The notes beneath the pieces are model-generated. The model saw nothing but the letters and a program-made list of their open reading frames with translations, was not told the DNA's origin and ran no database searches. Source: Bremerella volcania (GTDB lineage Bacteria; Planctomycetota; Planctomycetia; Pirellulales; Pirellulaceae). Taken from it: a DNA stretch of 64,000 nucleotides. This document shows positions 18,794 to 28,407 of this stretch, piece by piece. Made by a program: the position numbers and the translations under genes. Position 1 is the first letter of the stretch, and each line of letters begins with the position of its first letter. The stretch is taken from contig NZ_CP036289.1 in assembly GCF_007748115.1 (NCBI RefSeq), positions 3,286,001-3,350,000 on the forward strand. Direction: 5' to 3'.

Positions 18794-21313
18794 ATGAATA
18801 TGCGGCTTTCTTTTTTCCAAGCGGCGGTAGCTCTTACTGCCTCGCTGGCTGGGTTGAATTCGCCAGCGCTGGCGGAAGATTCGTCGTTGGCGATCCTTCC
18901 CCAAAAGATCGAATTGCGTTCCCCCAGCGACCGGCAATTGATCATAGTCCAGCGGCAATCAAGCCAACAGCACTTGGGCCAGGTAACCGAGTCACTTACG
19001 CTCGAGTCGAATGACTCGGCCGTAGCGACGATCGAAGATGGCATCGTGAAACCAGTCGGCAACGGTACGGCCACGATCACCGCGAAAGTGGGCGACCAGC
19101 ACGCGGCTGTGGAAGTGGTGGTATCGGGTCAAGAGAAGTCGACGCCGTACAGCTTCCGCGGCGATGTGCTTCCCATTCTGTCGAAACGAAACTGCAACGC
19201 AGGCGGGTGTCACGGAGCCCTGGCTGGCAAAGGGGGCTTTCGTCTTTCGCTCAACGGTTACGACCCCGAGTCGGACTACTTCAACATCGTGAAGCAGGAC
19301 AAAGGCCGCCGTATCGAGTTCGCCGCTCCTGAGTACAGCCTGCTGCTGAACAAACCATCGACCGCCGTTCCGCATAAAGGTGGCTTGAAGCTTCCGCGTG
19401 ATAGCGAAGACTTTCAGGTTCTGGCCGATTGGATTGCTCACGGGGCCGTTCCGCCTGAGTCAGGGGACGCGGTGACCGAGCGACTGGAAGTCTTTCCGGA
19501 AGCGTCGCTGCAGGAAATTGGCGCGACGCAGCAGTTCTCGGTTCGTGCACACTACAGCGATGGTACCTCGCGCGACGTGACGCGGTGGGTTCGCTGGTCG
19601 AGCACCAACGACACCGTCTCGCAGGTCAACGACGAGGGGCTGGCCACTATCATGGGGCCTGGCGAAGGGGCCATCGTCGCGTGGTACGACAGTAAGCTAG
19701 CCATCGCCCGGACTACCGTTCCTTACGCTTTGGATGCTGACAAGTCCGCCATTGCCGGTGCCGACGACCGCAAGCCTCGTAATTTCATCGACGAACATAT
19801 CGACGCGCAGCTAAAGCGGCTGAACCTGGTCGCTTCTCCTGACTGCACCGATGCCGAGTTCCTCCGCCGCGCGTATGTCGATACGGTCGGACGCATTCCA
19901 ACCTTGGAAGAAACCCGCAATTACCTGGCCGATACCAGCGAAGACAAGCGGGACAAGCTCATCGAGAAGCTGCTGGAGAGCCCCGAGTTCGTCGATTATT
20001 GGTCTTACAAATGGTCCGACATTCTGATGCTCAACGGGACCTTGCTGCGCCCGACGGCCCTGAAGACGTATTACCAGTGGATCCATGGCCACGTCGAGAA
20101 GAATACCCCGTGGGATCATATGGTGCGCGAGATCATCACCTCGACCGGTGAAAGTACCGAGAACGGCGCGACGAACTTTTTCGCTTTGAATCAAACGCCG
20201 GAAGAGATGACCGAGAACGCCTCCCAGGCCTTCATGAGTCTGTCGATCGGTTGTGCCAAGTGCCATAACCATCCACTGGAAAAATGGACCAACGACCAGT
20301 ACTACGCGATGGCCAATATTTTCTCGCGTGTGAAGGCCAAAGGCTGGGGGGGCGAAGGTCGCAACGGCGATGGGTCGCGGACTTTGTACGTGGCTACCTC
20401 GGGCGAACTGGTGCAGCCGCGAACTGGAAAGCCGCAGCCGCCGACGCCGTTGGATGGCGAGCCAATGGCCTTCGATAGCCCGGAAGACCGCCGGATCAAG
20501 TTCGCCCAGTGGCTCACTTCCCCAAACAATCCTTACTTCGCCAGGGCGATCACTAATCGCGTGTGGGCTAACTTCTACGGGGTAGGCCTGGTCGAAGAAG
20601 TCGACGATCTGCGGATCTCGAATCCGCCCAGTAACGGCGCGCTGTTCGACGCGGCCACGCAGCATGTCGTCGACAATGAATTCGACCTGAAGTCGCTCAT
20701 GCGAACGATTCTGCAGTCCAACGCCTACCAGCGCTCAAGCAAGCCCATCGCAGGCAACGAAGCAGAATCTCGCTTCTACAGCCGCTATTACCCGCGTCGC
20801 ATCATGGCAGAGGTGTTGCACGACGCCGTGGTTCAAGTCACCGGGGTGCCGTCGAAGTTCGATACGGTGGCCTTCCCCGGGAATGACAAGCAGAAGACAG
20901 ACTTCTATCCGGAAGGAACCAAGGCGATTCAGCTTTACGACTCGGCCGTCGAGAACTACTTTCTCAGCACGTTTGGCCGAAACCCGCGGAATATCGTCTG
21001 CGAATGCGAGCGATCTTCTGAGCCTACCATGGTTCAGGTGCTGCACATTTCCAACGGCAACACGATCAACAATAAGCTGCAGTCCCCACAGGGTCGCGTC
21101 GAGAAGCTGCTTCAGCTTCGTCGCAACGGCCTTTCGGATGAAGCTTTGGTGGACGAGATCTACCTGACCTGCTTCTCGCGTTACCCCACGCCGGACAAAC
21201 GCCGCGAGTTGGTCCAGTTCCTACCGCCAGTGAATTCGGCCGAGGAACGCGCCACAATCGAAGACCTGTTCTGGGGCTTACTGAGTACCCGCGAGTTCCT
21301 CTTCAATCATTAA
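18794..21313 (+). CDS. Cytochrome c-type DUF1549/DUF1553 protein with N-terminal Ig-like domain
   Basis: An 839-residue exported protein. The ATG at 18794 gives a signal peptide (MRLSFFQAAVALTASLAGL); an in-frame TTG lies 15 bases earlier. Residues 30-115 form a bacterial Ig-like (Big_2) domain (ESNDSAVATIEDGIVKPVGN). Next comes an atypical haem-like motif CNAGGCH (C-x4-CH), then a second Big_2-like segment (WSSTNDTVSQVNDEGLATI). DUF1549 spans about 250-460 with a standard haem motif CAKCH in GCAKCHNHPLEKW. DUF1553 follows (FARAITNRVWANFYGVGLVEE, RNIVCECERSSEPTMVQVLH). It lies in an operon with the DUF1501 gene; the role is unproven. Confidence 0.9.
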   Translation: MNMRLSFFQAAVALTASLAGLNSPALAEDSSLAILPQKIELRSPSDRQLIIVQRQSSQQHLGQVTESLTLESNDSAVATIEDGIVKPVGNGTATITAKVGDQHAAVEVVVSGQEKSTPYSFRGDVLPILSKRNCNAGGCHGALAGKGGFRLSLNGYDPESDYFNIVKQDKGRRIEFAAPEYSLLLNKPSTAVPHKGGLKLPRDSEDFQVLADWIAHGAVPPESGDAVTERLEVFPEASLQEIGATQQFSVRAHYSDGTSRDVTRWVRWSSTNDTVSQVNDEGLATIMGPGEGAIVAWYDSKLAIARTTVPYALDADKSAIAGADDRKPRNFIDEHIDAQLKRLNLVASPDCTDAEFLRRAYVDTVGRIPTLEETRNYLADTSEDKRDKLIEKLLESPEFVDYWSYKWSDILMLNGTLLRPTALKTYYQWIHGHVEKNTPWDHMVREIITSTGESTENGATNFFALNQTPEEMTENASQAFMSLSIGCAKCHNHPLEKWTNDQYYAMANIFSRVKAKGWGGEGRNGDGSRTLYVATSGELVQPRTGKPQPPTPLDGEPMAFDSPEDRRIKFAQWLTSPNNPYFARAITNRVWANFYGVGLVEEVDDLRISNPPSNGALFDAATQHVVDNEFDLKSLMRTILQSNAYQRSSKPIAGNEAESRFYSRYYPRRIMAEVLHDAVVQVTGVPSKFDTVAFPGNDKQKTDFYPEGTKAIQLYDSAVENYFLSTFGRNPRNIVCECERSSEPTMVQVLHISNGNTINNKLQSPQGRVEKLLQLRRNGLSDEALVDEIYLTCFSRYPTPDKRRELVQFLPPVNSAEERATIEDLFWGLLSTREFLFNH

Positions 21314-21319
21314 TTCGCC

Positions 21320-24127
21320 ATGAAATATACAAGCCTACTTTCTGCTTTCCTGGTGCTCCTTTCCTGCGGTTGGCAACTCGCTGCCGCGGAAGCGCCGAAC
21401 TACCAGAAGGATGTCGAGCCCTTGCTGCGCAAGTATTGCGTAGGCTGCCACAACGATGCCGAGCCGGAAGCGGACCTCTCGCTACAATCGTTCAAGTCCT
21501 TACAGGGAGAGTCGTCGGAAGGCCCGCTGCTGAAACCGGGCGATCCGAGCGCCAGCCAGTTGGTCGCTGTCATGCTCGGTTCGGTGGAGCCGAAGATGCC
21601 GCCGGAAGACGAGCCGCAGCCAAGCAAAGACGAAATCAATCGCATCGTCCAGTGGATCAAGGCCGGAGCCCCTCATGGTGATTCGCCGGAAAGCTCGCCC
21701 TGGAAGCTGCCAGTCGATCCGATTCCGTCGAGCGCCGCGGTTCGCCCCGTGTCCGCACTTGCCGTCTCGCCGGATGGCAAGCAGATCGCGATCGGACGCT
21801 ACGGCCAGGTTCAATTCTTTCAGCTCGATAACGGAGGTGCTTACGACCAAGGTAAGCCCGCCTTGGAAATCGCAGGGCTTCCCGGCAAGGTGACCTCGTT
21901 GCATTTTGCTCGCGACGGCAAACAAATCGCGGTCGCGTCCGGCCTCACGGGCTTGGCTGGCTACGCGGCGATCTTCACCACCGATACCGGTAAGGAAGTT
22001 CAGAACTTCAAAGGGCACGGCGACATCCTTTTCGATGCCGAGATTTCCCCGGACGGAAAAACGATCGCGACCTGCGGCTACGATCGCAAGATCGTCCTGT
22101 GGGACATCGAAAGTGGCAAACAACTGCACGAACTGACCGGGCACAACGGGGCCGTCTACGATGTCGGCTTCAGCCCCAACAGCAAGTTCCTGGTGTCCGG
22201 CAGTGCCGATGATACTTGCAAGGTGTGGCGGGTTAGTGATGCCATGCGGCTGGATACGTTGCCGCAGCCGCTGAAGGAAGTTTACTGCTGTGCGTTCTCG
22301 CCTGACGGCAAGACGATTGTCGCTGGCGGTGCCGATAACAACTTGCGCGTCTGGAAGTTCGTTTCCCAGAACGGTCCGAAAATCAATCCGATGATTCAGG
22401 CTCGTTTCGCCCACGAAGGCCCCGTCCAGCGGCTGGCGTTCGCGGATGACGGCCGCAAGCTGTTTACCATCGGCAACGATCTGGCCGTGAAGCTGTGGGA
22501 CACGACGAACTACTCGGAGTTGAAGCTGTGGAGTGATCGTCCCGAGGTCGCCATGACGGCCGCCTACGCCGCCCCTTCCAAGTCCCTCTTTCTGGGGCAG
22601 ATGAATGGGGAGGTTCAGCGGATTACCTGGACCGATGAGGAATTGAACTCACAGCAGATGCAACGGGTCGCATCGATTGAGCCGAAGCCGATTCCCGCGA
22701 CGGACATGGCTGCGATTCCGGAAGCGGAAGGAAACGACACGCCGGACACGGCCCAGAAGGTCGCTTTTCCGGCGAAGATTAAAGGAACGATTCACAACGA
22801 GGCGGAAGGCCCCGACGTCGACTTCTATCGCTTCTCGGCCCTGGCCGGTCAGACGTGGGTTTTGGAAACCAACGCGGCCCGCTCGAAGAGTCCGCTTGAT
22901 TCGCACATCTCAGTCTACCATGCCGATGGAACGCCCGTTGAACGTATCAAGCTTCAGGCTGTTCGCGATTCGTATTTCACCTTCCGCGGCAAGGATGATT
23001 CCACCTCGGACGACTTCCGCATCTTCAACTGGGAAGAGATGAAGCTCAATCAGTACCTCTATTCCAGCGGAGAGGTCGTCCGGTTATGGCTTCACCCTCG
23101 CGGCCCCGACAGTGGTTTCAAGGTCTACCCAGGTGAAGGGAAACGGTGGGGCTTTTTCGACACTACGCCGCTGGCTCACGCGTTGGGTGAACCTTGCTAC
23201 GTGGTTGAGCCCGTCCCGGTTGGCCAGAACATCGTTCCCAACGGCCTGCCGGTGTTCACGCTTTACTACGAGAACGACGACGAGTCTCGCCGTACGATGG
23301 GGGACGACTCGCGGCTCTTCTTCACGGCGCCTGCTGATGGCGACTACCTGGTGAAGGTGCGTGACGTTCGCGGCTTTGAAGGGGATAAATTCACGTACGA
23401 ACTCTCAGCCCGGGCGCGCCAGGCAGACTTCCGAGTGGATAACGCCTTCCGCGATATCGCCATCGGCGCCAAGAGCTATCGCGAAGTTCGCTTTCGCTGC
23501 GCGCGAATGGACAACTTCGACGGACCAATCGACGTGCGCGTCGAAGGCCTGCCTGAGGGGTTCACGATCACCTCGCCGATCACCATCGAAGAGGGACAAA
23601 TCGAAGCGATGGGTGTACTCTATGCGGGCGAGTCGGCCAAGACGCTGGATGAAGAGCAGCTAAAGCGGATCAAGATCGTTGCGTCCGCTAAGATCGACGA
23701 CAAGGAAGTCACACACGACGTGGCTGGCTTCAAGAAGATCGAAATTCGCGACAAAACGAAGTTGGCCGTGCGGATCGAACCTGCCGAGAAGGGAGCCGCT
23801 CCGATCAAGAAAGGCGAAGACGGGCTGCTGGAATTCGAAGTTCAAGCGGGCGAGACGATCATGCTGAAAGTAGTCGCCGACAGGCAAGGGGACAACGGGA
23901 ACATCAGCTTCGGCAAGGAGGGCTCTGGCCGGAATCTCCCCTTCGCGGTAAACGTGGCCAACCTGGGTCTGAACGGGCTGATGATCATGTCGGGTCATGA
24001 CGAACGCGAGTTCTTCATCACCGCGGATGAAGTCGCCCAGCCTACGTCGCGGCTGTTTCACCTGCAAACCGGCTCGGACGGAGGGCACGCCACGCAGCCG
24101 GTTTTGCTGCACGTGCGACCGAATTGA
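21320..24127 (+). CDS. Planctomycete cytochrome c, WD40 propeller and PPC domain protein
   Basis: A 935-residue exported protein. A signal peptide (about 1-23) is followed by a PSCyt1 domain with haem motif CVGCH near residue 41 and the closing region MPPEDEPQPSKDEINRIVQW. Residues 150-440 are WD40 repeats (FDAEISPDGKTIATCGYDRKIVLWD, KTIVAGGADNNLRVWKF shown in part). From about 470 a bacterial pre-peptidase C-terminal (PPC) domain starts at GNDTPDTAQKVAFPAKIKG. The rest is beta-rich and unassigned. It ends the three-gene DUF1501/DUF1549 operon, starting 6 bases after the preceding stop. It is probably a cell-surface or periplasmic scaffold with a redox centre. Confidence 0.88.
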   Translation: MKYTSLLSAFLVLLSCGWQLAAAEAPNYQKDVEPLLRKYCVGCHNDAEPEADLSLQSFKSLQGESSEGPLLKPGDPSASQLVAVMLGSVEPKMPPEDEPQPSKDEINRIVQWIKAGAPHGDSPESSPWKLPVDPIPSSAAVRPVSALAVSPDGKQIAIGRYGQVQFFQLDNGGAYDQGKPALEIAGLPGKVTSLHFARDGKQIAVASGLTGLAGYAAIFTTDTGKEVQNFKGHGDILFDAEISPDGKTIATCGYDRKIVLWDIESGKQLHELTGHNGAVYDVGFSPNSKFLVSGSADDTCKVWRVSDAMRLDTLPQPLKEVYCCAFSPDGKTIVAGGADNNLRVWKFVSQNGPKINPMIQARFAHEGPVQRLAFADDGRKLFTIGNDLAVKLWDTTNYSELKLWSDRPEVAMTAAYAAPSKSLFLGQMNGEVQRITWTDEELNSQQMQRVASIEPKPIPATDMAAIPEAEGNDTPDTAQKVAFPAKIKGTIHNEAEGPDVDFYRFSALAGQTWVLETNAARSKSPLDSHISVYHADGTPVERIKLQAVRDSYFTFRGKDDSTSDDFRIFNWEEMKLNQYLYSSGEVVRLWLHPRGPDSGFKVYPGEGKRWGFFDTTPLAHALGEPCYVVEPVPVGQNIVPNGLPVFTLYYENDDESRRTMGDDSRLFFTAPADGDYLVKVRDVRGFEGDKFTYELSARARQADFRVDNAFRDIAIGAKSYREVRFRCARMDNFDGPIDVRVEGLPEGFTITSPITIEEGQIEAMGVLYAGESAKTLDEEQLKRIKIVASAKIDDKEVTHDVAGFKKIEIRDKTKLAVRIEPAEKGAAPIKKGEDGLLEFEVQAGETIMLKVVADRQGDNGNISFGKEGSGRNLPFAVNVANLGLNGLMIMSGHDEREFFITADEVAQPTSRLFHLQTGSDGGHATQPVLLHVRPN

Positions 24128-24164
24128 CCGGGCGCCTTTAAGGACCCGTATCGATCTGCCTACA

Positions 24165-24197
24165 ATGTTCGGATTCCTTTCCTAAGAGTCCGAACAT
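24165..24197 (+). promoter_or_regulatory. Hairpin that takes in the modA start codon
   Basis: A perfect 9-bp inverted repeat (ATGTTCGGA at 24165-24173 and TCCGAACAT at 24189-24197) leaves a 15-base loop. The right arm contains the first two bases of the modA ATG at 24196. In mRNA the stem would hide the start codon and part of the ribosome-binding region. It does not resemble the ModE operator or the Moco riboswitch. Translational control is inferred. Confidence 0.45.
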
Positions 24198-25002
24198 GAT
24201 CGTCTTCGAGTCTAAGCACGTCTTACACTGGTCGATTTGGGTGCTGACCCTTGCCGCCCTGTTGCCTGGCTGTTTGTCCAAAAGCCGCTCGGAAGCACCT
24301 ACGGTGGTGATTCTCGGAGCGGCGAGCACCAAGGATCTGCTGGAAGAGATCGCTGCCGCGGCTCAAAAGACGCTCGATTCGCCGACCAAAATCGAGATCA
24401 GCACCGGCCCTTCGCACGCGCTGGCTCAGCAGATCCTTTCAGGTGCCCCGGCGGATATCTACGTTTCGGCCAATCGCAGGTGGGCGCAAGCGATTGTGGA
24501 CGCCGACTTGGCGAGTGAGTCAATCCATTGGCTGGCCAATTCGATTGTGGTGATCGTCCCGGCGGATTCCCCGTTGCAGATTGACCGTCTTGAGGATCTT
24601 ACTTCGGATCAAGTCAAACGCGTCGCGATCGCTGGCGAGAACGTACCGGCTGGCATTTACTCCAAGCAGGCACTTACCTATTACCAGCTTTGGCAACCGC
24701 TGAGCGACTCCGGTAAGATCATTCGCGGGCACGATGTCCGCAGTACCCTGGCATATGCCGAGCGCGGCGAAGTCGATGCGGCGATCGTCTATGCGACTGA
24801 TGCTCGCCTGACCGATTCCGTTCGCGTGATTGCCCGGTTCGCTCCCGCTTCGCACTCGCCTATCGTCTATCCCTTGGTACGAATGCGTTCGGGCTCGGAC
24901 GCATCGGAACAGATCTACCAGTTCTTCCAGGGGAGCGAAGCGCAAGAGATTGCCCAGCGCTACGGCTTTCAGGCCTTGGCCTTCGACCCGGAAAAGGAGT
25001 AG
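24196..25002 (+). CDS. modA: Molybdate ABC transporter binding lipoprotein
   Basis: A 268-residue ModA-family protein. The signal ends in the lipobox LLPGC, so it is a lipid-anchored binding protein. Family motifs are VVILGAASTKDLLEEIAAAA, EISTGPSHALAQQI with ligand-binding Ser, GAPADIYVSANRRWAQ, and GEVDAAIVYATDA near the end. It would bind molybdate or tungstate. The modB start follows two bases after its stop. A perfect hairpin covers the start codon. Confidence 0.9.
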   Translation: MIVFESKHVLHWSIWVLTLAALLPGCLSKSRSEAPTVVILGAASTKDLLEEIAAAAQKTLDSPTKIEISTGPSHALAQQILSGAPADIYVSANRRWAQAIVDADLASESIHWLANSIVVIVPADSPLQIDRLEDLTSDQVKRVAIAGENVPAGIYSKQALTYYQLWQPLSDSGKIIRGHDVRSTLAYAERGEVDAAIVYATDARLTDSVRVIARFAPASHSPIVYPLVRMRSGSDASEQIYQFFQGSEAQEIAQRYGFQALAFDPEKE

Positions 25003-25004
25003 CG

Positions 25005-25700
25005 GTGGACTCCGACCAAATTGCTGCCGTGCTGCTGAGTCTTCGCGTGTCGTTGATCGGCGTTCTATTGGGGCTGCCGCCTGGCTTGGCCTGCGGATGG
25101 TTGTTGGCCCGCAAGTCGTTCTGGGGCAAGACCTTGCTGGAAACAGCCATCAACTTGCCGCTCGTCCTACCGCCGGTGATCACCGGCTATCTGCTGCTGG
25201 TCGCCTTCGGACGAAACGGCGTCCTGGGCGCGGTGCTTCAGGATTGGCTAGGCATCTCGATCATCTTCGACTGGAAAGGAGCCGCCGTAGCTGCGGCAGT
25301 CGTCGCGTTCCCCTTGATGGTGCGTTCGATTCGCCTGGGGATTTCTTCGGTCGATCCAACGCTCGAGATGGCTGCCGAAACGCTGGGAGCAACACGCTGG
25401 GACGCGTTCTGGACAGTGACCGTTCCGCTGGCCCGTTCGGGGATTATTGCTGGGTGCATTCTCGCATTTGCCCGCGGTTTCGGCGAATTCGGGGCCACGA
25501 TCATGATTTCCGGCAACATCCCCGGCAAGACGCAAACCGTACCGCTGTACGTGTACGATCAGATGGAAACCCCAGGCGGCGTCCAGAACGCAACGGGAGT
25601 GATCGTCGTGTCGATCTTGATTGCGGCTGCGGCGCTGTGGGTCAGCGAGCGACTCGAACGCAAGTCGCGCGCAGTTCCGAATCAAGAATCGGACGGGTAA
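25005..25700 (+). CDS. modB: Molybdate ABC transporter permease
   Basis: A 231-residue ModB with five helices. It starts at GTG, with AAGGAG eight bases upstream. The EAA-type coupling loop reads LEMAAETLGATRWDAFWTVTVPLARSGI. AFARGFGEFGATIMISGNIPGKTQT and PLYVYDQME are standard for ModB. No ModC ATPase gene follows; the next gene is convergent. The ATPase must be elsewhere or shared with another transporter. Confidence 0.92.
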   Translation: MDSDQIAAVLLSLRVSLIGVLLGLPPGLACGWLLARKSFWGKTLLETAINLPLVLPPVITGYLLLVAFGRNGVLGAVLQDWLGISIIFDWKGAAVAAAVVAFPLMVRSIRLGISSVDPTLEMAAETLGATRWDAFWTVTVPLARSGIIAGCILAFARGFGEFGATIMISGNIPGKTQTVPLYVYDQMETPGGVQNATGVIVVSILIAAAALWVSERLERKSRAVPNQESDG

Positions 25701-25701
25701 C

Positions 25702-25743
25702 AAAAAACTCCGGTATCGCCAAACGCGATACCGGAGTTGAGAG
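25702..25743. terminator. Strong two-way intrinsic terminator between modB and the GH2 gene
   Basis: A perfect 14-bp stem (25706-25719 with 25725-25738) has a five-base loop. On the minus strand it is followed at once by a run of six T. On the plus strand a T5 tract follows after about ten bases, so it works best for the minus-strand GH2 gene. It sits between two convergent genes. Confidence 0.85.
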
Positions 25744-25764
25744 TTCCTTTTTGCCTGATTCACG

Positions 25765-28065
25765 CTACTTGGTTAGCGGCGCGTGAATCGCTTTGAGGTC
25801 CGCGGCTGGGATCTTGATCACCTTGCGGTCGTAGGTCATCAAACCGTTGATCTCGCTTTCGACGTCGGTCGTTTGGGTATAAACGCCACCGGCAATACCC
25901 TGGGACTTCAACTCAAGAAGCTTGCCGATCGATTCCTGGTAGCGGGCCTGGTACTCTTTGGCCGAACGGGGCAATCCACCGTAACCCCAGTTGGCCTGGG
26001 TCTTCTTCCAGAGGTGCCCTTCAACCGGCCACCCGTGCCCGCCGAATTCGCCGACCACTTTGACCATCTTGTTAAGACGCTCTTGCTGGAACGGAAATGA
26101 AGGATGGGGATAGCTGTGCTGATCGGCGACATGCCCTACTTCCCAGTAGTTACCGCCGCTGGCAATGTTGATCAGGCGGGTCGGATCGCGCTGCATGATC
26201 CACTCGCCGGTCGAGACGGTTCGATGCTGCCCCCAGGCTTCGTTGAACGGCACCCAGACGACGATGCTCGGATGATTTTCCAGCGTGCCAACCATTTCGT
26301 CGAATTCACGCAGGTATTGGGCGTGGTCTTCGTCGGTCCAATTCGCGTCGATGGGGTCAGGTCGCATACGAGTCCATGGTGGGCTCTTACCGCCGCTGAC
26401 CTGGTCTTGCCATACCAGCATGCCGAGTCGATCGCAGTGATAGTAGTACCGGCGCGGTTCGACCTTGATGTGCTTGCGGATCATGTTGAATCCGGCGGCC
26501 TGGAGATACTCGACGTCGAACAACATCGCTTCGTCCGAGGGAGGCGTCAGGAGCCCATCGGGCCACCACCCTTGATCGAGCGGCCCCCAATGGAAGATCG
26601 GCTTGCCGTTCAACGTGAACCGGAGGTCGCCATCTTCGTTGCGGACTGTTCCCACCGAACGAATGCCTGCGTACGTACCCACCGTGTCGATCGCTGCGCC
26701 ATTCTCATCGAGCACGGCCAGGCTGATCTCGTAGAGATGCGGGCTGCTCGGCGACCACAACTTGGCATCGGCAATCTCAACAGCGAGGTCTTCTTTAGCC
26801 GCCGTGACGTCCGCGACTGCGGTACCGTTGTCGTAGACAGTGGCTTTGAAGGAGACCTTAGCATCACTATTGCCTCCAAGGATGGGAGTGATTTGGATGC
26901 GACCTGTTTCGGGGTCGGTCAGGATCTTCACGTCCGAAATGTACGTGTGGGGAACCTGTTCGACCCACACGGTCTGCCAGATGCCCGAGACCTGCGTGTA
27001 CCAGATCCCTTCCGGGTGTAGCGTTTGTTTGCCTCGTAGCTGGGGTCCGCCTGTCTTGTCTTCGACACGGACCACAATATCGTTCACCCCCCTCTTCGCG
27101 GCCTTGGTCACGTCGATGCTGAATGGCGTGTTGCCGCCCACATGACTGCCCACTTCGGCGCCGTTGACGAAGACGCGACACGCGTAATCGACCGCTTCAA
27201 AATTCAGCAGCGTGACTTCATCTTTTTTTGGCTCCAGCTCGACGCTGCGCTGATACCAGAGGGCTTCGGTAGGACGGAGATTCCGCTGAACGCCGGAGAG
27301 CTTCGATTCGATGGCATAGGGAACCAGGATCTGCCCGGCCCATGTATCAGGGATGCTGTCCTGGTTCTCGGAAGTGATCGCGTAGTTCCAGCGACCATTC
27401 AAGTTTTTCCAACGGTCACGCGTCATTTGTGGACGGGGATACTCTTGCCAGGCATTCTCGGCGGTAACCTCGGCGCCCCACTGGGTGATCAGATCGGACT
27501 GGTAAGGATGTTCAGGAAGTCGCGCCGGTGGCAACTTTGGGACGTGGTCTTCGTCGATCAAATGGATGTCGATGTACTGTCCGCCAGTATCTTGTCTCGT
27601 ATGGGCTGCGAGCTGGTTCTGGCCGATCTTCAACGCACGCCGCCCCTCGTCGGTCAGCGGATAGACGCTGTAGTCGGTCGACCACCGTGTGAACTTGCCT
27701 ACCTGGACGCCGTTGATGAAGACCTCGGTATCTTCGTCATGGTGAATCAAGAGAGCTGGCTTCTTGGGCAAGTTCTCCAAATTGTAGGTACGGCGCAGCC
27801 AGATGTGATCGGTATCCCAAACGGTTCCGACGCGGGCATTGGGCGTGCCGCGCGTTCCGAAACCTCCGTAACCTTCCTGCCACTTATCGTCGTCGTAGTC
27901 GGCTTGTTTCCAGCCATCGTTTGGTGGAACCAAGGTGTACTTCCAAGGGCCGTCAATGCTGTGGGGATCTTCCTCGGCACCCATGGCCGCAAGTGGCGAA
28001 ATGATAAGCACCAAAGCAAACAGCCAACTCAGTCTTCTCAATTGAAGCACATTGGGAAGATTCAT
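25765..28065 (-). CDS. Secreted GH2 family glycosidase
   Basis: A 766-residue protein with a signal peptide (RLSWLFALVLIISPLAAMGA). An N-terminal jelly-roll of about 200 residues (IDGPWKYTLVPPNDGWKQAD) precedes the GH2 sugar-binding domain (PRPQMTRDRWKNLNGRW). An Ig-like domain and a TIM barrel follow. The proton donor is Glu in VWVPFNEAWGQH, and the nucleophile is probably Glu in VVGEFGGHGWP. KHIKVEPRRYYYHCDRLGMLVW is the usual barrel segment. Likely activities are beta-galactosidase, beta-glucuronidase or a related exo-enzyme; the sugar cannot be fixed. It fits with the sulfatases as polysaccharide-degrading machinery. Confidence 0.87.
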   Translation of the reverse strand: MNLPNVLQLRRLSWLFALVLIISPLAAMGAEEDPHSIDGPWKYTLVPPNDGWKQADYDDDKWQEGYGGFGTRGTPNARVGTVWDTDHIWLRRTYNLENLPKKPALLIHHDEDTEVFINGVQVGKFTRWSTDYSVYPLTDEGRRALKIGQNQLAAHTRQDTGGQYIDIHLIDEDHVPKLPPARLPEHPYQSDLITQWGAEVTAENAWQEYPRPQMTRDRWKNLNGRWNYAITSENQDSIPDTWAGQILVPYAIESKLSGVQRNLRPTEALWYQRSVELEPKKDEVTLLNFEAVDYACRVFVNGAEVGSHVGGNTPFSIDVTKAAKRGVNDIVVRVEDKTGGPQLRGKQTLHPEGIWYTQVSGIWQTVWVEQVPHTYISDVKILTDPETGRIQITPILGGNSDAKVSFKATVYDNGTAVADVTAAKEDLAVEIADAKLWSPSSPHLYEISLAVLDENGAAIDTVGTYAGIRSVGTVRNEDGDLRFTLNGKPIFHWGPLDQGWWPDGLLTPPSDEAMLFDVEYLQAAGFNMIRKHIKVEPRRYYYHCDRLGMLVWQDQVSGGKSPPWTRMRPDPIDANWTDEDHAQYLREFDEMVGTLENHPSIVVWVPFNEAWGQHRTVSTGEWIMQRDPTRLINIASGGNYWEVGHVADQHSYPHPSFPFQQERLNKMVKVVGEFGGHGWPVEGHLWKKTQANWGYGGLPRSAKEYQARYQESIGKLLELKSQGIAGGVYTQTTDVESEINGLMTYDRKVIKIPAADLKAIHAPLTK

Positions 28066-28407
28066 TTTTCGTGTCTCCGTTATCAGGACAGGGGGCGAAG
28101 AGCGTGATGTGGCAGGACTGTCTATTTTGTCACAATGGGAGTGCGAAACTAATGAGTTGCCACGTTTCGTTTTTGAGTTTCGTTACAAGCCATCGCCAGA
28201 TTGGCAAATCGGGATTCCTCGCGAAGTCATTGCCCTCCTTAACAACCAACTGGCCGTGGCGTGCAATTCAATTGCGGTTTTATCATTGCATATAGAGGCT
28301 TTTTTTTGGCAGGATGCGAACCTATTCGCGGCACGTTCGTCTTAACCTTTGAACATACGACTGACCTGTTGGAAATGCTCCAACGACAAAGGAAGGAATT
28401 GATTCTC
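28066..28407. other. Intergenic leader region before the tRNA operon
   Basis: This 342-base stretch separates the GH2 start from the leader reading frame. No protein gene is convincing here. A run of eight T (about 28300-28307) follows an AT-rich segment with TATAGA at 28291-28296, but no well-spaced sigma-70 or sigma-54 promoter could be recognised. The promoter of the tRNA operon must lie here or within the previous gene. Confidence 0.4.

Noticed and set aside
24128-24195. Moco riboswitch upstream of modA
   Set aside because: Only 68 bases are available and only one hairpin is present; the riboswitch is larger and multi-stemmed.
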